A DNA stretch of 50,842 bases from Deltaproteobacteria bacterium (GTDB taxonomy: Bacteria > Myxococcota_A > UBA796 > GCA-2862545): assembly GCA_016938035.1 (NCBI GenBank), contig JAFGVK010000078.1, forward strand, positions 1-50,842. Direction: 5' to 3'. The notes below the pieces were generated by a model, which saw only the letters and a list, made by a program, of their open reading frames with translations, had not been told where the DNA came from and made no database searches. Shown here piece after piece: positions 16,421-25,169 of this stretch. Position 1 is the stretch's first letter. Each line of letters begins with the position of its first letter. Both the position numbers and the translations under genes were made by a program.

Positions 16421-18568
16421 GGCCTCCACCTGGTCGAGCAGCACGTCCAGGTCCCGTTCGCTCGGCGGCTGCACGGGGACCTCCACCTCTTGGAGCAGCG
16501 CGTCCAGGTCCAGGTCACCCAGCGGCTTCGAGGGGTCCGCGGGCGGCGCGGGCGCGTTGAGCAGCGCGTCCAGATCCAGCTCGCCCAGCGGCCTCGAGGG
16601 ATCGCCCCCCTCCTCCAGCAGGCTGTCGAGATCCATCGCTCCGAGCGGGAGCGCGGCGGGCTCATCGGAGAAGAAATCCGGGGCCTGCTCACCGCTGCTG
16701 GGCTCCAACGCCCAGGTGGTGAGCCAGGGGACGTAGGAGATCAGCAGCACCCCGAGCAGGAGCACCCCCAGGAAGGGAAGCACCAACCGATACACCTTGG
16801 TGAGGGGCATCTCGAAGCGGAACGAGGCCAGGAACAGGTTGATCCCCACCGGGGGGGTCAGGTAGCCGAGCTCGAGGTTGGCGAGGAACAGCACCCCGAG
16901 GTGGACCGGGTTCATCCCGAACACCTCGGCGATAGGGACGATCAGCGGCACCACCACCATGATGGCCGAGTAGATGTCCATCATGCTCCCCACCCCGAGG
17001 AGGATGATGTTCAGCAGCAGGATGAACACCAGCTGGTTCTCTACCCGGGCCTCGACCCAGGCGGACACCAGCAGCGGCACCTCTGCGTCGACCAGGTAGG
17101 AGGTGAAGCCCAGCGCTACCCCAAGGATGATCAGCACCCCGCCCATCAGCACCGCGGTCTCGGTGAAGACCCGGGGGAGGTCCCTGGTGGGGTGCAGGTC
17201 GCGGTGGATCACCACCTCCGTGAACAGGGCGTAGGCCGCGGTGAAGGCCGCCGCCTCGAAGATGGTCATCAGCCCGCCGAAGATAGCGGAGAGCACGAAG
17301 ACCGGCAGGAAGACCTCGAAGCCCGCCCGCCAGAGCGAGGCCCAGGCCTCGCGCAGCCACTCCCCCGCGTGGGCCCCAAAGGGGCGCGCGACCACCGCCA
17401 CCTCGCCCGCTGGTGGGTTCACGATCGCGAAGGCCACCGCCATCCCGATAATCAACACCACCAGGATCACGCCGGGGACGGCGCCACCGATGAAGAGGTC
17501 GGTGATGGGCACCTGAGAGGCCACCCCGTACAGGATGACCGGGAGGCTCGGGGGGAAGAGCAGCCCGATGCTGCCCGACGCGACCAGCAGGCCCACCGCG
17601 AACCTGCGGGGGTAGCCCGCGGCCTCCAGCACCGGGAGCAGCAGGCCCCCCAGCGCCAGAATGGTGACCCCTGACGCGCCGGTGAAGGTGGTGAAGAAGG
17701 CGGAGACCAACACCGCGGCGGCGGCGACGCCCCCCGGCAGCCAGCCGAAGAGCGCGCTAAACAGCCGGATCATCCGCTTGGAAGATCCCCCCTCGGCGAG
17801 GACATACCCCGCGAGGGTGAACAGGGGCAGGCTCGGCAGCATCGGCGAGGCCACGATGCGGTAGGTCTCCGAGGGCACCGCCGAGATGGAGATAGGGATC
17901 GGCGCTCCGTAGAACAGGAGCATCGCGACGCCGCCCATCGCGGTGAACAGGGGCGCGCCCAGCGCCACCGCCCCCAGAATCACGCCGCTGCCGCCCCAGA
18001 CGACCCACTCCCGCTCGCCAGGGGGCACCAGCGCGAGCAGCGCGAACAGGCCGATGGAGAGCAGCGCGAGCGCCCGCCCCCCCCGCGACCTGTTGCCGTA
18101 CCACGCCAAGCGCAGGGCGATAGCCATAAAGCCGATGGGCATGATGGTCTGCATCACCCACATCGGCACCCCGCCCGGCAGGGTCATGGTGGAGCCGGTC
18201 TCGGAGATGGTGAGTTCCACCGAGGCGTAGGCCAGGGCCGCGGTGACCATGGCCCCCACCGAGGAGGTGAAAGCATCGAGATAGAACCGCCGCTTCCCCG
18301 CGACCTTGAACATCTCCCCGGTGGACAGGGACAGGTGACGGCCCGCCCGAGCGGCCAGCGCACCCCCCGCGAAGGTCAGCCACAGGTTGAGGGACTGCAC
18401 CCACAGGTTCGCCCCCGCGAAGGAGACCCCTGTGATCCAGCGAAAGGTCACCGCGAACACGGGCAGCACCACCATCATCGCGAGGATCAGCGCTGAGAAC
18501 CCGTTCTCAACCCGTTCGACGGTGGTGCTGGCGCGCTCCGGGACCGGGAGCGAGAGTTCCGCGCTCAC
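16409..18568 (-). CDS. dctQM: TRAP transporter fused small and large permease (DctQM) with repeat tail
   Basis: The 719-residue membrane protein starts with a DctQ-like four-segment part (about 1-200: VENGFSALILAMMVVLPVF, WVQSLNLWLTFAGGALAARA) and continues as DctM (about 200-620: GAPLFTAMGGVAMLL, LPSLPLFTLAGYVLAEGG, FFTTFTGASGVTILALGGLL, GSIGLLFPPSLPVILYG, LGYLTPPVGINLFLASF). TRAP permeases drive uptake of organic acids and related ligands with a sodium gradient. The last 98 residues (16412-16705) are not part of DctM. They are Pro/Glu/Asp-rich and contain four copies of D-L-D-x-L-L about 19-23 residues apart. GTG start overlaps the dctP stop as GTGA. Together with dctP and tatT it forms a complete importer. 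Confidence 0.92.
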   Translation of the reverse strand: MSAELSLPVPERASTTVERVENGFSALILAMMVVLPVFAVTFRWITGVSFAGANLWVQSLNLWLTFAGGALAARAGRHLSLSTGEMFKVAGKRRFYLDAFTSSVGAMVTAALAYASVELTISETGSTMTLPGGVPMWVMQTIMPIGFMAIALRLAWYGNRSRGGRALALLSIGLFALLALVPPGEREWVVWGGSGVILGAVALGAPLFTAMGGVAMLLFYGAPIPISISAVPSETYRIVASPMLPSLPLFTLAGYVLAEGGSSKRMIRLFSALFGWLPGGVAAAAVLVSAFFTTFTGASGVTILALGGLLLPVLEAAGYPRRFAVGLLVASGSIGLLFPPSLPVILYGVASQVPITDLFIGGAVPGVILVVLIIGMAVAFAIVNPPAGEVAVVARPFGAHAGEWLREAWASLWRAGFEVFLPVFVLSAIFGGLMTIFEAAAFTAAYALFTEVVIHRDLHPTRDLPRVFTETAVLMGGVLIILGVALGFTSYLVDAEVPLLVSAWVEARVENQLVFILLLNIILLGVGSMMDIYSAIMVVVPLIVPIAEVFGMNPVHLGVLFLANLELGYLTPPVGINLFLASFRFEMPLTKVYRLVLPFLGVLLLGVLLISYVPWLTTWALEPSSGEQAPDFFSDEPAALPLGAMDLDSLLEEGGDPSRPLGELDLDALLNAPAPPADPSKPLGDLDLDALLQEVEVPVQPPSERDLDVLLDQVEAPAQ

Positions 18569-19584
18569 GGGTGCGCGGCCCGGTACTGCTCAACCAGCGC
18601 CTTGGTCTGGTCAAAGATCTCGGGGGGGACCATCTTCTCGCGGACGATGGGGTAGGTCGCCTCCGCGCCGGAGATCCACAGGGCGCGCTCCGCGTCATCG
18701 ACGTGGTTCACGGTGAGGCCGTACTTCTTCATCACCTCCACCGCCTTGGTGTCCTGCGAGCGGACCTGTCCCTTGATCCCCTCGCCGGTCCGGCGCGCCG
18801 AGGCGAGCAGCGCGTCGTGGTACTGCGCCGGGATCATCGCCCAGGCGTCGTCGGTGAGGATGGTGGCGCCCATCAGCGGCGCCCAGGGGAGGTCCATCAT
18901 GTTGGGCGCCAGCGCGAACCACTGGAAGGCGAGGGCGGTGAGCGGGGTGGCGGGGAAGGCGTCGATCATCCCCGACTGGAGCGACGGCATCATGTCGGTG
19001 ACCGCGATGACGACGGGGCGGAAGCCGCCCTTGCGGTACATCTCAACCGCCGCGGGGTCGCCCTCCCAGGCGAACATCTTGTGATCGCCCACGTGAGAGG
19101 ACTGGGTGAGCGGGGTCTTGGTGAACATATGGACCCAGCCCGCGTCGCCCCAGTTGAGCACCTTGAAGCCGTTGGCCTCGATGCGGCGCTCAAACTCCGG
19201 CCCCATGGTCGTCATCACGTAGTCCAGCTCGTCGTTATCGCGGATCAGCATAGGGGTCTGGATGACCTGGGCGGAGGGCTCGATCTCCAGGAAGGCGGAG
19301 TTGGTCACCGCGCCCCCGTGGAGCTGGCCGATGCGCATCTTCCGCAGCATCACCGTCTCGTTGCCGACCACGCCGCCGGCGTAGATCTTCACCTCCACCT
19401 CGCCGTGGGTGATCTCGGACCACTCGTCAGCCATCTGGCGCAGGCCCTTGTGCCAGGTGCTCCCCTCTGGGGCGAGGGTCGCGAGCTTGATCGTGACCGT
19501 CGCCATCGCCATGTCGGGGAGGAGCAGCGCCACCATCAGGGCGAAGACCGCGAGGATCTGCTGGGAATACGCACGTCGGGACAT
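18565..19584 (-). CDS. dctP: TRAP transporter solute-binding protein (DctP/TatP type)
   Basis: The 339-residue periplasmic protein begins with a Sec signal of about 28 residues ending near PDMAMA. The mature part opens with IKLATLAPEGSTWHKGLRQM, the standard DctP start, and has GGVVGNETVMLRKMRIGQLH and later NMMDLPWAP. It binds the solute and hands it to the DctQM permease. Substrate class cannot be told, though pairing with TatT suggests ligands unlike the classical C4-dicarboxylates. The ATG at 19584 is preferred because AGGAG lies upstream inside the end of tatT, and because it starts a normal signal peptide; a longer in-frame ATG exists at 19614. The tatT stop is 10 bases upstream. Confidence 0.92.
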   Translation of the reverse strand: MSRRAYSQQILAVFALMVALLLPDMAMATVTIKLATLAPEGSTWHKGLRQMADEWSEITHGEVEVKIYAGGVVGNETVMLRKMRIGQLHGGAVTNSAFLEIEPSAQVIQTPMLIRDNDELDYVMTTMGPEFERRIEANGFKVLNWGDAGWVHMFTKTPLTQSSHVGDHKMFAWEGDPAAVEMYRKGGFRPVVIAVTDMMPSLQSGMIDAFPATPLTALAFQWFALAPNMMDLPWAPLMGATILTDDAWAMIPAQYHDALLASARRTGEGIKGQVRSQDTKAVEVMKKYGLTVNHVDDAERALWISGAEATYPIVREKMVPPEIFDQTKALVEQYRAAHP

Positions 19585-19594
19585 GATAGGGCTC

Positions 19595-20497
19595 CTACTC
19601 GGCGAAGAGATCATCGAGGTGTTCCAGATAATAGGCCGCCTGCTCCTGCGAGTATCTGATCCCCAGGGTCTCTGCAGGGATGGCCTCGGCGTCTACGTCC
19701 AGGGCGCGCTCCATCAGCTCGACGAATTCGGCCCTGTTCTGCTCGCTCAGGCTCACGCTCAGGGCCAAGGACACGTAGGGCGAGGCCCGCCTTCCCCGGT
19801 TGAGCTCCTCGGCCCGCGCGAAGTGCTCCCTGGCCCGCTCCATCCCGCCGGGCATGGGCAGCGAGGGCTCGAGGGCGATGAGCAGGTCGTGGACCGCGCC
19901 GTAGTCGTAGTCCTCGTCCAGCGCCAGGGCGCGCTGGAGCAGGCCCGCGGCGAGGGGGAGCTCCGCGAGCGCCTCCATGTCCTCCTTCGAGAGGGAGATC
20001 CTCGCCAGCCATGAGGCCGCCACCCAGTAGATCGCGCCCACCTCGTCCTCGTCGTCGAGCATCGCGAGGGCCGCGTCGCTGTCCCTGTAGAGGAGCTCGC
20101 TGAAGCCGGGGTGGCGCAGCTCCAGCCCTCCCATCCCGTAGGTCCACGCGCGCCTGAGGAAGCGCCTGGCCCGGTCCTGCCCGTGCCGGTAGAGGTCGTA
20201 GTCCTCAAACTTCTGCTGCTCGGCGGGCCACATCACCCACACCATCGCGTACTGGGTGTAGCCGGAGCACAGGCTGTCGTGGAGCCCTACGTGGTCCGGC
20301 GCGGAGTCCACCAGGCTCTCCATCACCTTGAGGGCGAAGGGCACGACATCGCCCATAAATTCGATGTCATCATCCGAGGTGAAGGAGCCGCCACCCTCAC
20401 CGGTGAGGCTGTCCGCGAGGGCGTTGACCGCCATCTGCTTCACGCAGCCAGCGCTCATCAGGGTCGAGGCCAGGAGAAGGGTCGTCCAGACGCGCAT
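19595..20497 (-). CDS. tatT: TatT-type lipoprotein, TPR-associated TRAP partner
   Basis: The 300-residue product has a lipoprotein signal with lipobox MSAGC (Cys18). The body is helical with SLCSGYTQYAMVWV near residue 80, GARRFLRRAW-like helices, and LALDEDYDYGAVHDLLIAL about 195-215. This is the pattern of TatT (T. pallidum Tp0956-like), a trimeric lipoprotein that docks onto a TRAP binding protein and may pass hydrophobic ligands. Its place as the first gene before dctP and dctQM fits this assignment. An ATG follows a weak purine site. About 218 bp of divergent upstream sequence is shared with the PEP-binding protein gene. Confidence 0.85.
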   Translation of the reverse strand: MRVWTTLLLASTLMSAGCVKQMAVNALADSLTGEGGGSFTSDDDIEFMGDVVPFALKVMESLVDSAPDHVGLHDSLCSGYTQYAMVWVMWPAEQQKFEDYDLYRHGQDRARRFLRRAWTYGMGGLELRHPGFSELLYRDSDAALAMLDDEDEVGAIYWVAASWLARISLSKEDMEALAELPLAAGLLQRALALDEDYDYGAVHDLLIALEPSLPMPGGMERAREHFARAEELNRGRRASPYVSLALSVSLSEQNRAEFVELMERALDVDAEAIPAETLGIRYSQEQAAYYLEHLDDLFAE

Positions 20498-20715
20498 GTC
20501 ATCCTCTGGTGGTGGGGGAGTCTAACGCGGGGATCTCCACCGCTCGGTGAAAGTTCGTCTCAGGCTCGCCCACCTCGCGGATCTCGGTCACGCCAAGGAG
20601 GTCCCGCCTGGGGGCGCCCCCTGGCCCCTGCGACGAGGCGCGCTGCGCCGACGACGCTGCCCGGTGAAGGGGGCCCGCGCCGGTGTTAGGGTGACGCTCT
20701 CCGCGAGGTGTCCTG

Positions 20716-23700
20716 ATGAGCCGTGTCGACGATTTCTCCCATCGCTTCGGCGTGTACCGCAAGCTCATGCGGCACCGTATCCAGAACATCCTCCTGGTCT
20801 CCAGCCTCTACGAGGCCTACGTGCTGGAGGAGGACGACACCCTGGAGGAGCAGCTGTGGTACCAGTACACCCACAACCGCCTCTCCTCGGTGCCGCAGAT
20901 CCACAAGGCCACCTCGTGCGAGACCGCCCTGGAGATGATCGCCACCCAGGACATCGACCTGATCCTCACCATGGCGCAGTTCTCCGGGGACTGCACCAAT
21001 TCCCTCATCGGCAGGGCGAGAGAGCTCAAGCCCGGCATGCCGGTGGCCCGCCTGGTCACGGACCCCTCCCAGGTAGGCGGGGACGCCCCAGACTCCGACC
21101 AGGTCTTCCTGTGGCAGAACAACCCTGCCCTGCTGCTCGCCTTGGTCAAGCTGTATGAGGATCTGGCCAACGTGGACGAGGACGTCCGGGTGGGGAAGGT
21201 GCGGGTGATCCTGCTGGTGGAGGACTCCCCCGCCTACTACTCCGCCTTCTTGCCCACCATCTACAAGGTGCTGATGGACCTGGCCCGCACCCTGGTGGCG
21301 GACGGCCTCAACTCCCAGCACAAGCAGCTCCGGGTGCGCTCCCGCCCCAAGATCCTCCTCGCGCGGTCGTGGGAGGAGGCGGTCACCCTGTACTCCCGCT
21401 ACCGCGACTACGTCCTGGGCGTGATCTCCGACGTGTCCTTCCCCAGGCACGGCAAGCTCGACCCGGAGGCGGGCTTCAAGCTGATGCGCCTGTTCCGCGA
21501 CCGCGACCCTGTGCTGCCGATCTGCCTTCAGTCCGCCGACGCGGAGGACAACCGCAACAGGGCTCAGACCGAGGGCGCCTATTTCATCGACAAGAACTCC
21601 GATCGGCTGCTGAAGGACCTCCGCACCTTCTTGGCCCTCTACATGGGCTTTGGCCCCTTCATCTTCCGCGATGACAGCGGGCGCGAGCTGGCGCGGGCCA
21701 ACAACGCCTACGAGATGCTCGACCGGGTGCAGAGCATCCCCGGCCACAGCATCGCCTTCCACGCCAAGCGCAACGACTTCTCCCACTGGATGATGGCCCG
21801 GGGAGAGCTGGTCATTTCCGAAATCCTCTTTGGCAAGACCTTCGACCCCGAGCGAGGCCCGGAGGAGAGCCGGAAGTTCATCCTCGACGTGGTGCAGCGG
21901 GTGCTGCGCGAGAAGCAGTCCGACGTGATCACCCAGTTCGCTCCCGAGAAGCTCCCCTACGATGTGTCGTTTATGCGCCTGGGCACCGGCTCAATGGGGG
22001 GCAAGGCGCGAGGCGTGGCCTTCCTCCGCTACATGATCGGGCACCTGGGCTTCGCCTCCAGGTACCCGGGGATCCAGATCGTCGTCCCCCCCACCTTGGT
22101 GCTCTGCGCCGGAGAGTTCGACCTCTTCCTGGAGGAGAACAACCTGCGTGAGGTGGCGCTGGACGGGGCGCTCCCCTATCCCGAGCTAGAGCAGCGCTTC
22201 GCCGAGGGCGACATGCGCGAGGAGCTGGTGCAGTCCCTGGCCGAGTACCTGTGGCACAACCACGGGCCGCTCGCGGTGCGCTCGTCCTCGATCCTGGAGG
22301 ACTCCCAGCATCTGCCCCTGGCGGGCCTCTACGCCACGGTGATGCTGGCGAACACCGGCTCGTGGGACAAGCGGCTGAGCGATCTGATCCTGGCGGTGAA
22401 GCAGGTCTGGGCCTCCACCTATGGGCAGAACCCCCGCGCCTACTTCCACCAGACCTCCTATCGCATCGAGGAGGAGCACATGAGCGTGGTGCTCCAGCAC
22501 CTCGCCGGGCGGCGGCGGGGGGACCATTTCTACCCCGCCTTCTCGGGGGTGGCCCAGTCCCACAACTTCTACCCCGTGTCCTACATGCGCCCGGAGGACG
22601 GGGTGGTGCAGGTCGCCGCGGGGCTGGGCAGGATGGTGGTGGAGGGGGGAAAGAGCGTCCGCTTCTCGCCCCGCTTCCCCAAGCTGCTCCCCCAATTCGC
22701 CACCACCGAGGACTGGTTGCGCAACGCGCAGCACGGGCTGTTCGCCCTCCGCCTCACCGGCACGCCCAACCCCGAGGCGGTCACCGAGGAGCTGGAGCTG
22801 CTGTCCCTCGACGAGGCGCTCCCTCACGGCATCCTGAAGCCCATTTCAGCGATCCTCAACGAGAACACCGGCATGTTCTCCAACTCGATCCTCGCGAAGG
22901 GCACCAGGGTGGTGAACTTCGGGGGGGTGCTCAACCAGGGGGAGGTGCTCCCCCTCGCCACGATCCTGGGCGAGATGCTCCCCGAGATGGAGGCGGCGAT
23001 GGACGCCCCCATCGAGCTGGAGTTCTCGGTGGACTATGGCCCGAAGGGCGTGGATCCGGTGCTCTACCTGCTCCAGCTCAGGCCGATGATCTCCGAGAAG
23101 CGCTGGGCAGAGGTGCCTATCTCTGACGACATGCGGGCCAGATCCTGGTGCTGCTCGCGGCTGACTCAGGGGAACGGCGTCTACAAGGGCCTGCGCGACA
23201 TCGTCTACGTGAAGCGGGAGGCCTTCGACAAGGGACGAACCAAGGAGATCGCCCAGCAGATCGGCCAGATGAACAAGGCGCTCGTGGGCCAGAAGCGCAA
23301 CTACATTCTGGTGGGCTTTGGGCGCTGGGGCTCGTCGGACCCCTGGATGGGGATCGGCGTGGCCTGGCACCAGATCTCGGGGGTGCAGGTGCTGATCGAG
23401 GTCGGGCTGGAGGACTTCGACGTGGAGCCCTCGCAGGGGAGCCACTTCTTCCAGAACATCACCTCGCTCAACATCGGCTGCATCTCGGTGCCCTGGGGCG
23501 GGAAGCAGGGCTGCTTCGACTGGGAGCTGATGGAGGCGCTCCCCAAGCGACACGAGACCGAATTTCTCGTCCATGTCCGGCTCAGAGAGGATGTCACCGT
23601 CTACATCGATGGGCAGAACCGCGAGGCGGTGGTGGTGCACAGGCCCTCTGAGCTGGACGACTCAGGCGAGGGTCCCCCGGAGCCAAGCCTGGAGCAGTAG
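20716..23700 (+). CDS. Tandem receiver-like plus PEP/pyruvate-binding (PPDK N-type) protein
   Basis: The 994-residue cytosolic protein has two N-terminal receiver-like domains. The first (about 22-130) is degenerate (NILLVSSLYEAYVLEED, IDLILTMAQFSGD). The second (about 160-310) keeps LLVEDS, VISDVSFP (Asp near 239), LQSAD and DKNSD. From about 425 comes an ATP-grasp-like PEP/pyruvate-binding domain: TGSMGGKARGVAFLRYM, LAVRSSSILEDSQHLPLAGL (about 520-540) and LEFSVDYGPKG with LYLLQLRPM. The swivelling phospho-His and PEP-binding domains of PEP synthase are absent, so the whole PEP synthase reaction is not expected. About 190 unassigned residues end the protein. ATG has GAGGTG 5-7 bases upstream. 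The 3' end overlaps the convergent next gene by 39 bp. Function is unknown. Confidence 0.85.
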   Translation: MSRVDDFSHRFGVYRKLMRHRIQNILLVSSLYEAYVLEEDDTLEEQLWYQYTHNRLSSVPQIHKATSCETALEMIATQDIDLILTMAQFSGDCTNSLIGRARELKPGMPVARLVTDPSQVGGDAPDSDQVFLWQNNPALLLALVKLYEDLANVDEDVRVGKVRVILLVEDSPAYYSAFLPTIYKVLMDLARTLVADGLNSQHKQLRVRSRPKILLARSWEEAVTLYSRYRDYVLGVISDVSFPRHGKLDPEAGFKLMRLFRDRDPVLPICLQSADAEDNRNRAQTEGAYFIDKNSDRLLKDLRTFLALYMGFGPFIFRDDSGRELARANNAYEMLDRVQSIPGHSIAFHAKRNDFSHWMMARGELVISEILFGKTFDPERGPEESRKFILDVVQRVLREKQSDVITQFAPEKLPYDVSFMRLGTGSMGGKARGVAFLRYMIGHLGFASRYPGIQIVVPPTLVLCAGEFDLFLEENNLREVALDGALPYPELEQRFAEGDMREELVQSLAEYLWHNHGPLAVRSSSILEDSQHLPLAGLYATVMLANTGSWDKRLSDLILAVKQVWASTYGQNPRAYFHQTSYRIEEEHMSVVLQHLAGRRRGDHFYPAFSGVAQSHNFYPVSYMRPEDGVVQVAAGLGRMVVEGGKSVRFSPRFPKLLPQFATTEDWLRNAQHGLFALRLTGTPNPEAVTEELELLSLDEALPHGILKPISAILNENTGMFSNSILAKGTRVVNFGGVLNQGEVLPLATILGEMLPEMEAAMDAPIELEFSVDYGPKGVDPVLYLLQLRPMISEKRWAEVPISDDMRARSWCCSRLTQGNGVYKGLRDIVYVKREAFDKGRTKEIAQQIGQMNKALVGQKRNYILVGFGRWGSSDPWMGIGVAWHQISGVQVLIEVGLEDFDVEPSQGSHFFQNITSLNIGCISVPWGGKQGCFDWELMEALPKRHETEFLVHVRLREDVTVYIDGQNREAVVVHRPSELDDSGEGPPEPSLEQ

Positions 23701-24153
23701 CTCCCTGGGATCCCGCGGCCGCGCCCGGTCGAGCACCGCCACCGCCACATCGAAGGAGCCAGCCAGCTCGCGGAACACCGGGCCGTAGGCGCCCGAGAGC
23801 CAGCGGTCCGCCTCGGCGTAGCCCAGCGCGCCCATGTCGGCGTAGTAGGACGCACCGACGATGCGCCGCTCCAGCGACTCGGGGAACCACCCCAAGGTGA
23901 GCAGCGCCCGGTCGCCCAGGGCGCGGAAGATCTCGCCCTTGGTGCGCGGCCCCGCCTCTCGGGCCTCCCGGTAGAGATCGGCCAGAGCGGCGGTGTTGGA
24001 CCAAGGATCGCCGTCCGCGCGCACCTGCCCCGCCAGGAGCGTGATGAGATAGAGGAGGGTCTGCTCGTGGAGGGGCGAGGCCTTCGCGGCCGCGACCCGC
24101 ACCCGCGCCTCGAACCAGTCCACGAGATGTTCAGGGGTCAACAGTGAGCTCAT
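23662..24153 (-). CDS. Conserved-looking helical protein of unknown function
   Basis: The 163-residue product starts MSSLLTPEHLVDWFEARVRV and is mostly helical and acidic, with TLLYLITLLAGQVRADG, RTKGEIFRALGDRALLTLGWFPESLE and ASYYADMGALGYAEADRWL. Codon choice is GC-rich at third positions, as in its neighbours, which supports it as a real gene. It has no signal peptide and no membrane segment. The ATG at 24153 is chosen since upstream residues in this frame are the reverse complement of cysK. Its 5' end is about 95 bp from the cysK start (divergent), and its 3' end overlaps the PEP-binding protein gene by 39 bp. I do not recognise the family. Confidence 0.65.
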   Translation of the reverse strand: MSSLLTPEHLVDWFEARVRVAAAKASPLHEQTLLYLITLLAGQVRADGDPWSNTAALADLYREAREAGPRTKGEIFRALGDRALLTLGWFPESLERRIVGASYYADMGALGYAEADRWLSGAYGPVFRELAGSFDVAVAVLDRARPRDPRELLLQAWLRGTLA

Positions 24154-24247
24154 GAAGCTCAGTCTAGACACGCCGCGCGCTGTCGTCCACGTCGGTGAGT
24201 TGACGGGCTGTGAGAGACGGGAGAAGAGGCCAGCCGAAGGAGAGCCA

Positions 24248-25153
24248 ATGAACAGCCGCTCTGTCCGCTCGGTGCTCGACACCATCGGGAACACTCCCCT
24301 CTTCCGGCTCGGGCGGATGAGCAGCGCCGAGATCTTCGGCAAGGCGGAGTTCCTGAACCCCGGCGGGTCGATCAAGGATCGCGTCGCCCGCCACCTGATC
24401 CAGCAGGCGGAGGCCGAGGGGGTGCTCCGCCCAGGGATGACCATCGTCGAGGCCACCTCGGGGAACACCGGGATTGGGGTCGCCCTGGTCGCCGCTCAGC
24501 GCGGATACGCCGCGATCATCGTCATGCCCGAGAACATGTCCGAGGAGCGGAAGAAGATCATCACCGCCCTGGGCGCCGAGGTGATCCTGACCCCCGCCTC
24601 AGAGAGCCTCGACGGCTGCCTGCGGGTGGTGAGCCGCCTGGTCGCGGAGCGGGGGGCGGAGGTGTGGGTGCCGCGCCAATTCTCGAACCCCCACAACCCG
24701 GGCATCCACCACGCCACCACCGGCCCGGAGATCTGGGAGGCGATGGAGGGGCGGGTCGACGTGTTCGTGGCTGGGGTCGGCTCTGGCGGCACGCTGCAGG
24801 GCGTGGGGAGCTACCTCAAGGAGATGAACCCCGACGTGCGGGTGGTCGCGGTGGAGCCCCGCAACGCCTCGGCGCTCCTGGGCCGCGAGCCCGGTCTGCA
24901 CCAGATCCAGGGGATCGGCGACGGCTTCATCCCCGACGTGCTCGATGTGCACTTGGTCGACATGGTCATCACCGTCACCGACGACCAGGCCATCCAGACC
25001 ACGAGGCTGCTCGCGATGCGCGAGGGGCTGTTGGTCGGCACCAGCTCTGGCGCCAACGTGTGGGCCGCGATGGAGCTGGCCTCGGGGAGCCGGAGGGTGG
25101 TCACCGTGCTCCCCGACCGCGCAGAGCGGTATTTCTCCACAGCGCTTCTCTAG
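24248..25153 (+). CDS. cysK: Cysteine synthase (O-acetylserine sulfhydrylase)
   Basis: The 301-residue PLP enzyme makes cysteine from O-acetylserine and sulfide in the cytosol. Visible motifs are DTIGNTPLFRL, the PLP lysine in NPGGSIKDRVA (Lys43), the substrate loop EATSGNTGIG, the phosphate-binding GVGSGGTLQGVG, and GTSSGAN near the C-terminus. Length fits the CysK/CysM family; a cystathionine beta-synthase-type C-terminal domain is absent. The ATG at 24248 has AAGGAG at 24236-24241, whereas an in-frame ATG at 24152 would overlap the divergent gene. The lipoprotein gene follows after 16 bp and may be cotranscribed. No CysE serine acetyltransferase is nearby. Confidence 0.93.
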   Translation: MNSRSVRSVLDTIGNTPLFRLGRMSSAEIFGKAEFLNPGGSIKDRVARHLIQQAEAEGVLRPGMTIVEATSGNTGIGVALVAAQRGYAAIIVMPENMSEERKKIITALGAEVILTPASESLDGCLRVVSRLVAERGAEVWVPRQFSNPHNPGIHHATTGPEIWEAMEGRVDVFVAGVGSGGTLQGVGSYLKEMNPDVRVVAVEPRNASALLGREPGLHQIQGIGDGFIPDVLDVHLVDMVITVTDDQAIQTTRLLAMREGLLVGTSSGANVWAAMELASGSRRVVTVLPDRAERYFSTALL

Positions 25154-25169
25154 CCACGAGGTGCCCCCC

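Noticed and set aside
15644..17674. 676-codon plus-strand open frame over the DUF47 and TRAP permease genes
   Set aside because: Composition (His, Gln, Glu, Gly) is that of an antisense frame; the minus strand encodes recognisable proteins.
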